Of a stretch of 64,000 nt of DNA, positions 34,711 through 45,959 are shown in pieces; the first letter of the stretch is position 1; every line of letters begins with the position of its first letter. Where the stretch lies: contig NZ_CP039252.1 in NCBI RefSeq assembly GCF_004795855.1, forward strand, positions 2,914,001 through 2,978,000. Direction: 5' to 3'. Source of the DNA: Hydrogenophaga sp. PAMC20947 (GTDB lineage: Bacteria > Pseudomonadota > Gammaproteobacteria > Burkholderiales > Burkholderiaceae_C). A program made the translations under genes and the position numbers. The notes beneath the pieces are model-generated. The model was not told where the DNA came from. It did not search any database and saw only the letters and a list, made by a program, of their open reading frames with translations.

Positions 34711-37700
34711 TCACGCTGTAGCGTCTTTCGCCCCACCCCCCACAGCCCGCAACACCACCAACAATTCCTTCGCCTGCACCCGGTCCCCAGCCACCACATA
34801 AACAGCCTCCACCTCGGCATCGCGGTCCGCGGCCACGTGGGTTTCCATCTTCATGGCTTCCAGTGACAGCAGCGTGCTGCCGGCGTTCACGCGCTGGCCC
34901 ACCGTTACGGCCACGTTGACAATCGCGCCGGGCATGGGCGCGGCCACATGCCAGGGGTTGCCGGGCTCGGCCAGCGGGCGGGCGCCTTCGGCGGCAGCCG
35001 CGTTGGCGGCGGCCACGCGCACGGTGCGCGACTGGCCGTTGAGCTCAAACTGCACCTTGTGGGCGGTTTCGCCGTCGTCGGCGATGCTTTGCAGGGCCAC
35101 CAGCAGGGTTTTGCCGGGGTCGATCTCCAGCGCCAATTCTTGCTGCAGCTGCGGGCCGTAGAAAAACACGGGCGTGGGCAGCACCGAGGTGTCGCCGTTT
35201 TCCAGCACGTGGGCGCAGTACTCGCGCATGACCTTGGGGTACATCAGGTACGAGGCGAGCTGTTGCTCGTTGAGCGGCATGCCGCATTCGGCTTCGGCCT
35301 CGGTGCGCGCGGCGGCCAGGTCGACATCGGGCATGTTGTCGCCGGGGCGGTAGGGCTTTGGTGGTGAATCGCCTTCGGCGAGTTTCAGCACCTTGCGGCT
35401 CACGGCTTCCGGGAAGCCGTCGGGCGGGAAACCCAGCTCGCCTTTGAACAGCGACACCACCGAGGCGGGGAAAGCCACCTCGCGCGCGGGGTCGAGCACG
35501 TCGGCCGTGGTCATGTCGCTGGAGACGAGCATGAGCGCCATGTCGCCCACCACCTTGGAAGAAGGTGTGACCTTGACGATGTCGCCGAACAACTGGTTGA
35601 CGTCGGCATAGGCTTGGGAGACTTCGGTCCAGCGGTGGGCCAGGCCCAGCGAGCGGGCTTGCTCGCGCAGGTTGGTGTACTGGCCGCCCGGCATTTCGTG
35701 GCGGTACACATCGGCGGTGCCGCTGCGGATGTCGGCCTCGAAGGGCGAGTAAAAGCGGCGCACGCCTTCCCAGTACATGGCGGTGGCGTGCAGGGCGTCT
35801 TGCGAAAGGCCGGGGTCGCGCTCGGTGCCGGCCAGCGCGGCGGCAATGGCCGAGAGGTTGGGCTGCGAGGTCAGGCCGCTCATGGAATCGATAGCGCCGT
35901 CCACCGCGTCGCAACCGGCTTCAACGGCTGCCAACACCGAGGCGGCGGATGCACCGCTGGTGTCGTGGGTGTGGAAGTGCACCGGCAGGCCGGTTTCTTC
36001 TTTGATGGCTTTCACCAGCGCGGCCGCCGCGCGGGGGCGGCAGATGCCGGCCATGTCTTTGATGCCGATGATGTGCACGCCGGCTTCTTTCAGCTCTTTG
36101 GCGATGCCGACGTAATAGGCCAGGTTGTACTTGGGGCGGGAGGTGTCAAACAGGTCGCCGGTGTAGCAGATGGCGCCTTCGCAGAGCTTGCCAGTTTCCA
36201 GCACGGCGTCGATCGCCACGCGCATATTTTTCACCCAGTTGAGCGAATCGAACACGCGGAACAAATCGATGCCGCCGTCTGCGGCCTGCTGCACAAAATG
36301 GCGCACCACGTTGTCGGCGTAGTTGGTGTAGCCCACGGCGTTGGAGCCGCGCAGCAGCATTTGCAGCAGGATGTTGGGCGCGCGCTCGCGGATCTGCGCC
36401 AGCCTGTCCCACGGGTCTTCTTTCAAGAAGCGCAAGGCCACATCAAAGGTGGCGCCGCCCCAGCATTCGAGCGAGAACAGCTGCGGCAGCTCGCGCGCCA
36501 CATAGGGGACGATGGGCAGCATGTCGGCGGTGCGCATGCGCGTGGCCAGCAACGACTGGTGGGCGTCGCGCAGCGTGGTGTCGGTCACCAAGACCTGCTT
36601 TTGGTCCAGCATCCATTGCGCAAAGCCTTTGGCGCCCAGCTTTTCCAGGCGCTGCCGGGTGCCGTCGGGCACCGGGCTGCTGCGGTCGACCTTGGGCAAC
36701 ACGGGCTTGGGCAGCGGCAGGGCCGGCAGGGTGCGGCCGGCCACTTCGGGGTTGCCGTGCACGGCGGTTTCGGCCAGGAAGCGCAGCAGCTTGGTGGCGC
36801 GGTCGCGGCGCACGGTGAATTCCAGCAGCTCGGGCGTTTCTTCAATGAAGCGCGTGGTGACTTCGCCGGCGGCGAAATCGGGGTGGTTGATGACGTTTTC
36901 CAGGAACTGCAGGTTGGTGGCCACGCCGCGGATGCGGAATTCGCGCAGCGCGCGGTCCATGCGCTGGCTGGTCTCGATGGCCGTGGGCGCCCAGGCCGTT
37001 ACCTTCACCAGCAGCGAGTCGTAATACGGGGTGATCACGGCGCCGGTGTAGGCGGTGCCGCCGTCAAGCCGAATGCCGAAGCCGGCCGCGCTGCGGTAGG
37101 CGGTGAGGCGGCCGTAGTCGGGCAAGAAGCCGTTTTCCGGGTCTTCGGTGGTCACGCGGCATTGCAGCGCGTGGCCGCGCAGCGGAATGTCGGCCTGCAG
37201 CGGCACGCCGGTGGGGTGGCGGCCGTCTTTGGTTTCCTGGTTGACGCCAATGAAGCCGCCTTCGCTGATGCGGATCTGGGCGCGCACGATGTCGACCCCG
37301 GTGACCAGCTCGGTCACGGTGTGCTCCACCTGGATGCGCGGGTTGACCTCGATGAAATAACACTGGTTGTCGTCGGCGTCCATCAGGAACTCCACCGTGC
37401 CGGCGTGGGTGTAGTTCACCGAGCGCATCAGGGCCAGCGCGCTTTCGCACAGCGTGGCGCGGGCGGCGGCATCGAGGTAAGGCGCGGGGGCGCGCTCAAC
37501 CACTTTCTGGTTGCGCCGCTGCACCGTGCAATCGCGCTCATGCAAGTGCACGATGTTGCCGTGCAGGTCGCCCAGAATTTGCACTTCCACATGGCGCGCG
37601 CGGCGGATGAGCTTTTCGAAATACACCTCGTCGTTGCCAAAGGCGGCCAGCGCTTCGCGGCGCGAGGCTTCCAGCGAACCTTCCAGCTCAGCCGCCGATT

Positions 37701-38229
37701 CGATGACGCGCATGCCGCGCCCACCGCCACCCCAGCTGGCCTTCAACATCACCGGGAAACCAATGCCTTCGGCCAGGCGCTGGCACTCGGCCAGATCAAG
37801 CGGCAGCGGCGGCGTGGCCGGCATCACCGGCACACCCGCGGCCACCGCCGCGTGGCGCGCGGCCACCTTGTTGCCCAGGGTGCGCATGACATCGCCGCTG
37901 GGGCCGATCCAGCGCAGGCCGGCGGCCACCACGGCATCGGCAAAGTCGGGGTTTTCTGAGAGGAAGCCGTAGCCGGGGTGGATGGCGTCAACGCCGGCTT
38001 CGCGCGCGATGCGCAAAATGTCTTCACCATCGAGGTAAGCCGCCAGCGGCTTCTTGCCTTCGCCCACGAGGTAGCTCTCGTCGGCCTTGAAGCGGTGCAG
38101 CGCCTGCCGGTCTTGCTGCGAGTAAATGGCCACGGTGCGGATGCGCATCTCGTTGGCGGCGCGCATCACACGGATCGCAATTTCGGAACGGTTGGCGATC
38201 AGGATCGAGCGGATCGGGTTCGGCTGCAT
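34711..38229 (-). CDS. pyc: Pyruvate carboxylase
   Basis: 1172 residues, normal for the single-chain enzyme; GAGGACC precedes ATG 38229. Biotin carboxylase domain at 1-450 (IRSILIANRSEIAIRVMRAA, the Gly-rich KASWGGGGRGMRV, EVNPRIQVEHTVTE). Carboxyltransferase domain at about 535-850 (VTDTTLRDAHQSLLATRMRT, FHTHDTSG). The biotinyl domain at the C-terminus has LEAMKMETHV with the biotin-accepting Lys. It makes oxaloacetate from pyruvate and bicarbonate with ATP, replenishing the TCA cycle. Monocistronic. Confidence 0.97.
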   Translation of the reverse strand: MQPNPIRSILIANRSEIAIRVMRAANEMRIRTVAIYSQQDRQALHRFKADESYLVGEGKKPLAAYLDGEDILRIAREAGVDAIHPGYGFLSENPDFADAVVAAGLRWIGPSGDVMRTLGNKVAARHAAVAAGVPVMPATPPLPLDLAECQRLAEGIGFPVMLKASWGGGGRGMRVIESAAELEGSLEASRREALAAFGNDEVYFEKLIRRARHVEVQILGDLHGNIVHLHERDCTVQRRNQKVVERAPAPYLDAAARATLCESALALMRSVNYTHAGTVEFLMDADDNQCYFIEVNPRIQVEHTVTELVTGVDIVRAQIRISEGGFIGVNQETKDGRHPTGVPLQADIPLRGHALQCRVTTEDPENGFLPDYGRLTAYRSAAGFGIRLDGGTAYTGAVITPYYDSLLVKVTAWAPTAIETSQRMDRALREFRIRGVATNLQFLENVINHPDFAAGEVTTRFIEETPELLEFTVRRDRATKLLRFLAETAVHGNPEVAGRTLPALPLPKPVLPKVDRSSPVPDGTRQRLEKLGAKGFAQWMLDQKQVLVTDTTLRDAHQSLLATRMRTADMLPIVPYVARELPQLFSLECWGGATFDVALRFLKEDPWDRLAQIRERAPNILLQMLLRGSNAVGYTNYADNVVRHFVQQAADGGIDLFRVFDSLNWVKNMRVAIDAVLETGKLCEGAICYTGDLFDTSRPKYNLAYYVGIAKELKEAGVHIIGIKDMAGICRPRAAAALVKAIKEETGLPVHFHTHDTSGASAASVLAAVEAGCDAVDGAIDSMSGLTSQPNLSAIAAALAGTERDPGLSQDALHATAMYWEGVRRFYSPFEADIRSGTADVYRHEMPGGQYTNLREQARSLGLAHRWTEVSQAYADVNQLFGDIVKVTPSSKVVGDMALMLVSSDMTTADVLDPAREVAFPASVVSLFKGELGFPPDGFPEAVSRKVLKLAEGDSPPKPYRPGDNMPDVDLAAARTEAEAECGMPLNEQQLASYLMYPKVMREYCAHVLENGDTSVLPTPVFFYGPQLQQELALEIDPGKTLLVALQSIADDGETAHKVQFELNGQSRTVRVAAANAAAAEGARPLAEPGNPWHVAAPMPGAIVNVAVTVGQRVNAGSTLLSLEAMKMETHVAADRDAEVEAVYVVAGDRVQAKELLVVLRAVGGGAKDATA

Positions 38230-38399
38230 GTGGGGTCCTCTGGGTTGGCGTCAGCCTACATCATGCAGGATTCGAGCCAGGCAAACGGAGGGCGACCCCA
38301 GAGCAACGCTGAATTAATTTTGAATGACTTTTGACGAGGATTGCCGCGTGCGCGCAGCCGCCTCGGCTGCCCCGCTTGACCGGGCTGGGGGAAGGCCGC

Positions 38400-39410
38400 T
38401 CAGTCCTTCCACTCGAGTTGATACGAGAGGTCGTGACCGGCCAAACCGGAGTATTTCCGGATGGCTTTGCGGGCCAGCGTGAGCTTGACCGCCGGGGGGA
38501 GCCCGTCGCTGATCCGGCCAAACAGGCTGCGGTTTTCGCCCACCGGGGCGGTCTTGGTTCCAGGAAACACAATCTCGACATGGGCCTGCCGTTGGCCGGC
38601 GCGGTTCAGCAAGGCCGACAGCCTTTCAAACATCTGGAGCAGCGGATCGGCCCGGTGCGTCGACCAGTTGGCGGCCGGCATGAAGTCGACGAAGTGCATC
38701 AGGTGGTAGTTCAGGTTGATCCAGAGGTTGTCTGCATCGATCGTGAGCGGTTCGTTGTCGATCACCCGGTGCAAGCGCAGCGCCTTGAGTTCGCCGAGGC
38801 GGTGCAGGTTCTGTTCGAGCTCGTTGAGCAGGCCGTCGTTGTAGAGCAGCCGCAGGATCGACGGGAAGGTTTCAACGTGAATCGCTTCGAAATCGGTGAG
38901 CAGCGCCTTGAGCTGGGGCAGCTTGCTCGCGTCCATGGCGAAGGTGTTGGTTGCGGTACCCAGTATGGAGTGGAGCAAGGCCACGTTCGGCGAGTGCCCG
39001 GGGTAATGGCGGGCGGCGTAGTGGTGGCAGAACACGAGGTGTTCGAGGAATGTGCCATCGGCGTGTTCCATACTGAAGTCGCACTCGCTGACCATGAAGT
39101 CGATCAGCCGTTGATCGATCGCCGGCGCAGGTTGAGCCAAATCGGCTTCGGCGTAAGCGGCCTCGATATCGGCTGCGGCAGCGCGGTCCCACACCGATTC
39201 TTTTGCCAGCTTCTCATCCATGATCTTGCGGGCAATCCCCTCAAGCCCCCCGAAGATGGTGCGGCCCATGTCGAAGTCGGCCATGCGATTCACTTGCACC
39301 CGACCTGCATGATCAAACGCGCCGCCGCGTGTGATGGCTGCCTTGCGTTGCAGATTCAGCGGTGCGCTCAGCTCGGCGCATCCGGTGTTGATGTTGGTGT
39401 TCTTGTTCAT
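38400..39410 (-). CDS. Hypothetical protein with His-rich HHxxxxHxxGH motif
   Basis: 336 residues from ATG 39410. Mostly helical and soluble. A His cluster LVFCHHYAARHYPGHSPN at about 130-147 could bind a metal. Also notable are SECDFSMEHADGTFLEH, with further acidic and His residues, and IHVETFPSILRLLYNDGLL. I cannot place the family. Coding character and length leave little doubt that it is a gene. It points away from a fragment of an acyl-CoA-synthetase-like gene. Confidence 0.75.
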   Translation of the reverse strand: MNKNTNINTGCAELSAPLNLQRKAAITRGGAFDHAGRVQVNRMADFDMGRTIFGGLEGIARKIMDEKLAKESVWDRAAAADIEAAYAEADLAQPAPAIDQRLIDFMVSECDFSMEHADGTFLEHLVFCHHYAARHYPGHSPNVALLHSILGTATNTFAMDASKLPQLKALLTDFEAIHVETFPSILRLLYNDGLLNELEQNLHRLGELKALRLHRVIDNEPLTIDADNLWINLNYHLMHFVDFMPAANWSTHRADPLLQMFERLSALLNRAGQRQAHVEIVFPGTKTAPVGENRSLFGRISDGLPPAVKLTLARKAIRKYSGLAGHDLSYQLEWKD

Positions 39411-39533
39411 ACGGACCAGATGGTGTCGTGTGAATTCAATTGAGTCAACGCGCTTCGTACAAGGATTTCCCTATTGGCCGCCGCGATCAGGCGTCGCACC
39501 ATGGAAGACCCACGATCAGGAACACACCCCTGG

Positions 39534-39690
39534 CCATCTTCAGTGAACATCCGCTCCGCACGCTCGACGACTTGAAGCGGTTCGAATCCGAACCGACACT
39601 GGCGCACCGTTTGCCGGAGCGCAGCGTGCTCGATGCGTTCATCGACGCCGCCGCGCGCCAGCCCGAAGGCCGACTGCTGGCCAGACCGGG
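39534..39690 (+). pseudogene. Possible N-terminal fragment of an acyl-CoA synthetase
   Basis: The frame here reads LRTLDDLKRFESEPTLAHRL, then DAFIDAAARQPEGRLL, which resembles the first about 45 residues of AMP-forming acyl-CoA synthetases (LRT-DL--E--PL---R--S---). No adenylation motif follows; the frame soon loses similarity. Identification is from pattern memory and tentative. Confidence 0.35.
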
Positions 39691-39848
39691 CTACAGGCTT
39701 TCTAAACAGCGCGCATTGAGCAAGGCCCATGGACGCCGCTATTGGCCGCAGCGGTGTTTGAGCAACTTCTTGTCAGCAGCAGCTCAACAGACGAATTGAA
39801 CAAGCCTGCGTCTCAGCCTGGGTGTCAGCCTGGGTGTCAGCCATCAAC

Positions 39849-40064
39849 TCAGCCATTAAAAGAGATCTTGAATGCTTCACCATTGAACTCAATCACATCA
39901 CCCGAAACGATTTTTTTCCCCTTTTGGGTTTCGACGGTGCCATTGACCTTCACCAATCCATTCCCGATGACCATTTTGGCTTCCCCTCCACTGCTGGCCA
40001 GACCTTCAAATTTGAGAATTTTGAACAGTTCGACGGGTACCTTTGTGATCTCAATTTCTTTCAT
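39849..40064 (-). CDS. S4-domain RNA-binding protein, YbcJ-like
   Basis: 71 residues. S4 fold pattern: VELFKILKFEGLASSGGEAK followed by GLVKVNGTVETQKGKKIVSG, like E. coli YbcJ. It probably binds structured RNA. AGAAGAAGTGAAAT precedes the ATG. Codon use and base composition are noticeably more A/T-rich than in surrounding genes, suggesting acquisition. Confidence 0.9.
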   Translation of the reverse strand: MKEIEITKVPVELFKILKFEGLASSGGEAKMVIGNGLVKVNGTVETQKGKKIVSGDVIEFNGEAFKISFNG

Positions 40065-41708
<1,644 letters not shown>

Positions 41709-42059
41709 CCCGCAGAGCACGCACCACCGCGCCCCCATAGCGCGCAAGTGGTCCTGCTCCACGCCGTCAACTCCGGCCCTTTCTGGGCACTGGAGCTGAC
41801 GGCTTTTTTCTTCGCCGTTTTGATCTTTGTCGGCACCCGCGGTGGCGTGGGCGTGGGCCTGGGTATGGCGGGGTGGTCATGGGCAAACGGGTGGTCGCCC
41901 TCAGACAACGCGCGCTGTCGGCCCAAACAGGCAGTACACGGCCCAAGCTCAGGCTCCCTTCAAGGCACACGCCGTGTCGAATAGACTGCCTCGAAGCCAG
42001 TCACGCGCCGGCAGTTCAACCACCGCCGTCCAGTGCGAGAAATGGCTTCAATCTTTCGA
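41709..42059. other. Intergenic region, nothing recognised
   Basis: 351 bp between dctP and the LysR-type gene; no repeat, hairpin or gene seen. Confidence 0.45.
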
Positions 42060-42971
42060 ATGTGCAACGTGAATATCCACCGTCTCGACCTCTTTTCACT
42101 GTCGCTCTTCAGCCTGATCGCACGCGCCGGCAGCATCAGCAAAGGCGCCGAGCTGGCGAATCTGGCCATTGGCGCGGCCAGCAAACGGATCACCGATCTC
42201 GAAGCCGCCGTCGGGACACCCCTGCTCGAACGGCATTCGCGGGGTGTGACGCTCACAGCGGCGGGGCAGGCATTGCAACGCCATGCGCAAAAGATTCTGG
42301 GTGATATCGATCAGCTGACCGCTGATCTCTCGGACTATGCGTCCGGTCTCATTGGTGTCGTGCGCCTCTGGGCCAACACGTCTGCGGTCACCCAGTTTCT
42401 GCCGACCGACATCGCTGCGTTTGTGCACGGAAATCCGGGCATTCGCATCGAACTTGAGGAGGAGGACAGTACCGAGGTCGTGATGGCGATTCAGGACGGG
42501 CGGGCGGACTTCGGGATCTTTGCCGACCGCACACCCACTTACGGCCTTCAGGTCTTCAATTATCGGAAGGATTGCCTGGTGCTGGTGGTCCCGCCCGGCC
42601 ATCCTCTGGCACGCCGTCGAAGCGTCCGGTTTCTGGACACCGTCGACTTCGACATGGTGAGCCTGTCCAAGGGAACCTCGCTGGCCAAGCGGCTTCAGAT
42701 TGAAGCAGAGGCCATCGGCCGCCGTTTGAAGCAGCGTATCCACGTTCGAAGCTTTGACGCGATGTGCCAGATGGTCGCCGCTGGCATGGGCGTCGCGGTC
42801 CTGCCCCGAGACGCGGCCCAGCCCCTGTTGCGCGCCATGAACCTTCGCCAGATCGAACTCCAGGACGACTGGGCCCAGCGCCAATTGCTGATTGGCCTGC
42901 GCGATGTGAATGCGGTGCCACGGCCAGTGCGCTTGCTGCTTGACCATCTCTGCGAGGCGCCCGCCCGTTGA
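42060..42971 (+). CDS. LysR-family transcriptional regulator
   Basis: 303 residues from ATG 42060 (ATG 42042 and GTG 42033 are alternatives). N-terminal winged helix: LFSLSLFSLIARAGSISKGA with AASKRITDLEAAVGTPLLER. The effector domain starts about residue 90 (LIGVVRLWANTSAVTQFLP). It probably controls the following CoA-transferase/lyase pair or dctP; all point the same way. Clear LysR boxes (T-N11-A) were not identified. Confidence 0.9.
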   Translation: MCNVNIHRLDLFSLSLFSLIARAGSISKGAELANLAIGAASKRITDLEAAVGTPLLERHSRGVTLTAAGQALQRHAQKILGDIDQLTADLSDYASGLIGVVRLWANTSAVTQFLPTDIAAFVHGNPGIRIELEEEDSTEVVMAIQDGRADFGIFADRTPTYGLQVFNYRKDCLVLVVPPGHPLARRRSVRFLDTVDFDMVSLSKGTSLAKRLQIEAEAIGRRLKQRIHVRSFDAMCQMVAAGMGVAVLPRDAAQPLLRAMNLRQIELQDDWAQRQLLIGLRDVNAVPRPVRLLLDHLCEAPAR

Positions 42972-43414
42972 GGAGCGTAAGCGCTTCGGGAATGAAGCCC
43001 ACGGGACAACCCCTACGAGGTTTCGAATTCTACGAAAGCTGGTCGTTCACTTTTGTCATTCCCTTGCAAAGGAATGCCGTTCAGAATTGCGTCTTGCGGT
43101 GGTGACCGAGCCAGGCCGGCGACAAGCCCACAAGATGACATTGTTCAACCGGGCCTAACGAGACCATGGCCACTGCACCCAGCCTATCGCGGGGCAGCCC
43201 ATGATTCACCTGTTCACCTGTTCACCTGTTCACATTCCAGCCCGGCTCAAGGCTCACGCATTGAGAAGACCTCATCCGGATCAAAGGGTCTCGATTTGAA
43301 CCTTCCGGCAACAGACCGCAGCCCCTTGACCACCCCTCACCTCAAGTTGAGCGAAACGCCGCCCTGCGCGACGAATGCGCCAGCCGACCGATCCGATCCA
43401 ACAAGGGAAACCCC
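42972..43414. other. Intergenic region with a short tandem repeat
   Basis: 443 bp before the CoA-transferase gene. Contains about 3.6 copies of the 8-bp unit TTCACCTG at 43205-43233. No gene supported. Confidence 0.5.
43205..43233. repeat. Tandem TTCACCTG repeat
   Basis: 3.6 perfect copies of an 8-bp unit, 182 bp before the CoA-transferase start; could vary by slippage. Confidence 0.8.
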
Positions 43415-44632
43415 ATGACCAACACAACCAATGGGCCGCTCGCGCCCGGTGCCCTGCAAGGGCTGCGCATCATCGAGATGGGTCAGCTGATTGCCGGTCC
43501 GTTCGCCGGGAAAATGCTCGGCGAGTTTGGCGCCGACGTCATCAAGATCGAGGCGCCCGGCACCGGAGACCCGCTGCGCAACTGGCGACTGATCAAGGAC
43601 GGCACTTCCGTCTGGTGGCAGGTGCAATCGCGCAACAAGCGGTCGATTGCGTTGGACCTGCGCAGTGCCGAAGGTCAGAGCATTGCCCGCAAGCTGATTG
43701 CCGAGGCGGATGTGCTGATCGAGAACTTCCGGCCCGGCACCCTGGAAGACTGGGGCATGGGCTACGAAGAACTCGCCAAGCTCAACCCGGGGTTGGTGAT
43801 GCTTCGCATTTCCGGCTACGGCCAGACCGGCCCGTACCGCGACTTGCCGGGCTTCGGCGCCATCGGAGAAGCGATGGGCGGGCTACGCCACCTGACCGGG
43901 GAGCCGGGCAAGGTGCCGGTTCGCTGCGGCGTCTCCATCGGCGACACCCTGGCGGCCTTGCACGGCACGATCGGCATCCTCACCGCGCTGTACCACCGCA
44001 AGGTCAACGGCGGCCAGGGCCAGGTGATCGACGTGGCGCTGAACGAAGCGGTGTTCAACGTGATGGAAAGCCTGATCCCTGAATACAGCGCCTTCGGCGC
44101 GGTGCGCGAAGCCGCCGGTAGCGCCCTGCCCGGCATCGCGCCATCAAACGCCTACCGCTGTAGCGATGGATTCGTGCTGATTGCCGGCAACGGCGACAGC
44201 ATCTTCAAGCGCCTGATGCAGGCGATTGGCCGCGACGATCTGGGGGCCGATCCGGCGCTGGCGGACAACGCTGGCCGCGTGGAGCGCGTGGCGGAGCTGG
44301 ATCAGGCCATTGAGGCCTGGACGCAGTCGCGAACCGTGGAACAAATACTCCAGACCCTCGGCGAAGTGCGCGTGCCTGCGGGCAAGGTCTACACAGCGAA
44401 GGACATCTCGGAAGATCCCCACTACCGGGCCCGCGACATGATCCTTAGCCAGACCACGCGCGACGGCCATGCGCTCGAGGTACCCGGCGTGGTGCCCAAG
44501 TTGCTCGGCACGCCAGGCAGCGTGCGCTCATCCGCGCCGGGACTTGGCGACGACACCGATGCGGTGCTGAGCGAACTCGGCTTTTCAGCTCAGGACATCG
44601 CCGCGCTGCGCGGCAGGAAGGTGGTGGCATGA
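43415..44632 (+). CDS. CaiB/BaiF-type (family III) CoA-transferase
   Basis: 405 residues. Start motif GLRIIEMGQLIAGPFAGKML, GADVIKIEAPGTGDPLR and SRNKRSIALDLRSAEG. The catalytic Asp lies in CGVSIGDTLAALHG, and IAPSNAYRCSDGFVLIAGNG is typical. It moves CoA between carboxylates, for instance from succinyl-CoA to a substituted dicarboxylate. The stop overlaps the next start by 4 bp, so it acts with an HMG-CoA-lyase-like enzyme; together they would activate and then cleave a 3-hydroxy-3-methyl dicarboxylate. Confidence 0.92.
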   Translation: MTNTTNGPLAPGALQGLRIIEMGQLIAGPFAGKMLGEFGADVIKIEAPGTGDPLRNWRLIKDGTSVWWQVQSRNKRSIALDLRSAEGQSIARKLIAEADVLIENFRPGTLEDWGMGYEELAKLNPGLVMLRISGYGQTGPYRDLPGFGAIGEAMGGLRHLTGEPGKVPVRCGVSIGDTLAALHGTIGILTALYHRKVNGGQGQVIDVALNEAVFNVMESLIPEYSAFGAVREAAGSALPGIAPSNAYRCSDGFVLIAGNGDSIFKRLMQAIGRDDLGADPALADNAGRVERVAELDQAIEAWTQSRTVEQILQTLGEVRVPAGKVYTAKDISEDPHYRARDMILSQTTRDGHALEVPGVVPKLLGTPGSVRSSAPGLGDDTDAVLSELGFSAQDIAALRGRKVVA

Positions 44633-45618
44633 GCACGGTCTGGAACGGCGCTGGACGGCGCATCTACATGCAGGAAGTGGGCACGCGAGACGGGCTGCAG
44701 GTTGAGAAGGTCTTCGTACCGACGCAGGACAAGATCGCTCTCGTCAACGCGCTGTCACTGGCCGGTATGGCAAAGATCGAGGTCACCGCGTTCGTGTCGC
44801 CAAAGGCCATCCCGGCGTTGCGCGATGCCGAAACCGTGCTGCGCGAGATCGATAGGGTCGCAGGCGTGGTGTACAGCGCGCTGGTTCCCAACGTGCGCGG
44901 TGCCGAACGCGCCATCGATGCCCGCGCCGATGAGTTGAATCTCGTGATGTCGGCCAGCGAAAGCCACAACCTCTCCAACCTGCGCATGACACGCGCCCAG
45001 TCTTTCGCAGCACTGAGCGAAGTCAACGCGATAGCGCGCGGCGCCAAGGCCGCGGTGAATATTTCGCTATCGTGTTCGTTCGGCTGTCCCATGGAGGGCG
45101 ACGTGCCTGAATCCACCGTGCTCGACTGGTGTGAACGGTACATCGGCGAACTCGGGGCGCGCGGCGTTACGTTGTGCGACACGACAGGCATGGCCTACCC
45201 GGGTCAGGTCGCGGCACTGACGCGAGCGTTCCGCGAGCGCTGGCCCGAGACGGAGTTGACGCTGCACTTCCACAACACCCGCGGCATGGGCCTGGCCAAC
45301 GTGCTGGCCGGCATAGACGCCGGAGCCGACCGCTTCGACGCCTCGCTGGGCGGTATCGGCGGTTGTCCTTACGCACCTGGCGCCTCTGGCAATGTGTGCA
45401 GCGAAGAGATTGTGCACGCGCTCGAACTGATGGGCTACGACACCGGGGTCAACCTGATCAGCCTGATCGACGCCTCGATGCGCCTGCCCGCTTTGATCCG
45501 CCACGACATCCCAAGCCAGATCGTCAAGGCAGGCCGCCGCCTGGACCTTCATCCGCTGCCAGACGATTTCAACGCCACACGGGAGCGTGCGCTCGGCCGA
45601 TCGACCGGTCGCGATTGA
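44629..45618 (+). CDS. Hydroxymethylglutaryl-CoA lyase-family enzyme
   Basis: 329 residues. Family motifs: MQEVGTRDGLQVE (usually DVxPRDGLQ), metal ligands in LTLHFHNTRGMGLANV, and the signature GGIGGCPYAPGASGNVCSE with the catalytic Cys. It should split a 3-hydroxy-3-methylacyl-CoA, HMG-CoA or a related citramalyl-type CoA ester, into acetyl-CoA plus a keto acid. The start overlaps the CoA-transferase stop (ATGA), a sign of one pathway. The exact substrate is not readable. Confidence 0.9.
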   Translation: MSTVWNGAGRRIYMQEVGTRDGLQVEKVFVPTQDKIALVNALSLAGMAKIEVTAFVSPKAIPALRDAETVLREIDRVAGVVYSALVPNVRGAERAIDARADELNLVMSASESHNLSNLRMTRAQSFAALSEVNAIARGAKAAVNISLSCSFGCPMEGDVPESTVLDWCERYIGELGARGVTLCDTTGMAYPGQVAALTRAFRERWPETELTLHFHNTRGMGLANVLAGIDAGADRFDASLGGIGGCPYAPGASGNVCSEEIVHALELMGYDTGVNLISLIDASMRLPALIRHDIPSQIVKAGRRLDLHPLPDDFNATRERALGRSTGRD

Positions 45619-45959
45619 AGACGCCACTCCCACTTCAGAAGTGAAGCTGAAACGGCCCCCAAAATGCACGTCCATGGCTCAATGAAACGCCCCTGATTCG
45701 AGCCGGCGTCTCTAGTTGTCAGTGCCGCAGGGGTTTGGGCGCTGCTTGCCAAACGCCCAGCGCTATGACGCCGACTCAAACGCTGAACACCGCTCCCTCA
45801 GGTTACCGCCGGCGCAAGACGATCCCAAGCAAGCCGTCAGACCACTTTTCAATAGGGGGCCGTTTTTGGTCATTCAAACAAGCCATGCAAACCGGTTGAG
45901 TGGATGGCGGTTGAATGGATGGCGGTGGAGCGGCGAAGCGGTCAAAAATTGACCCTGAT
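45619..45959. other. Intergenic region between convergent genes
   Basis: 341 bp. A short tandem repeat (GGTTGARTGGATGGCG, two copies near 45895-45930) is the only structure seen. Confidence 0.45.

Noticed and set aside
39808..39845. Two to three copies of a CAGCCTGGGTGT unit next to the S4 gene
   Set aside because: Too short to assign a role; could be part of a weak terminator.
43205..43233. Short tandem repeat considered as a CRISPR-like array
   Set aside because: Unit is only 8 bp with no spacers; simple tandem repeat.
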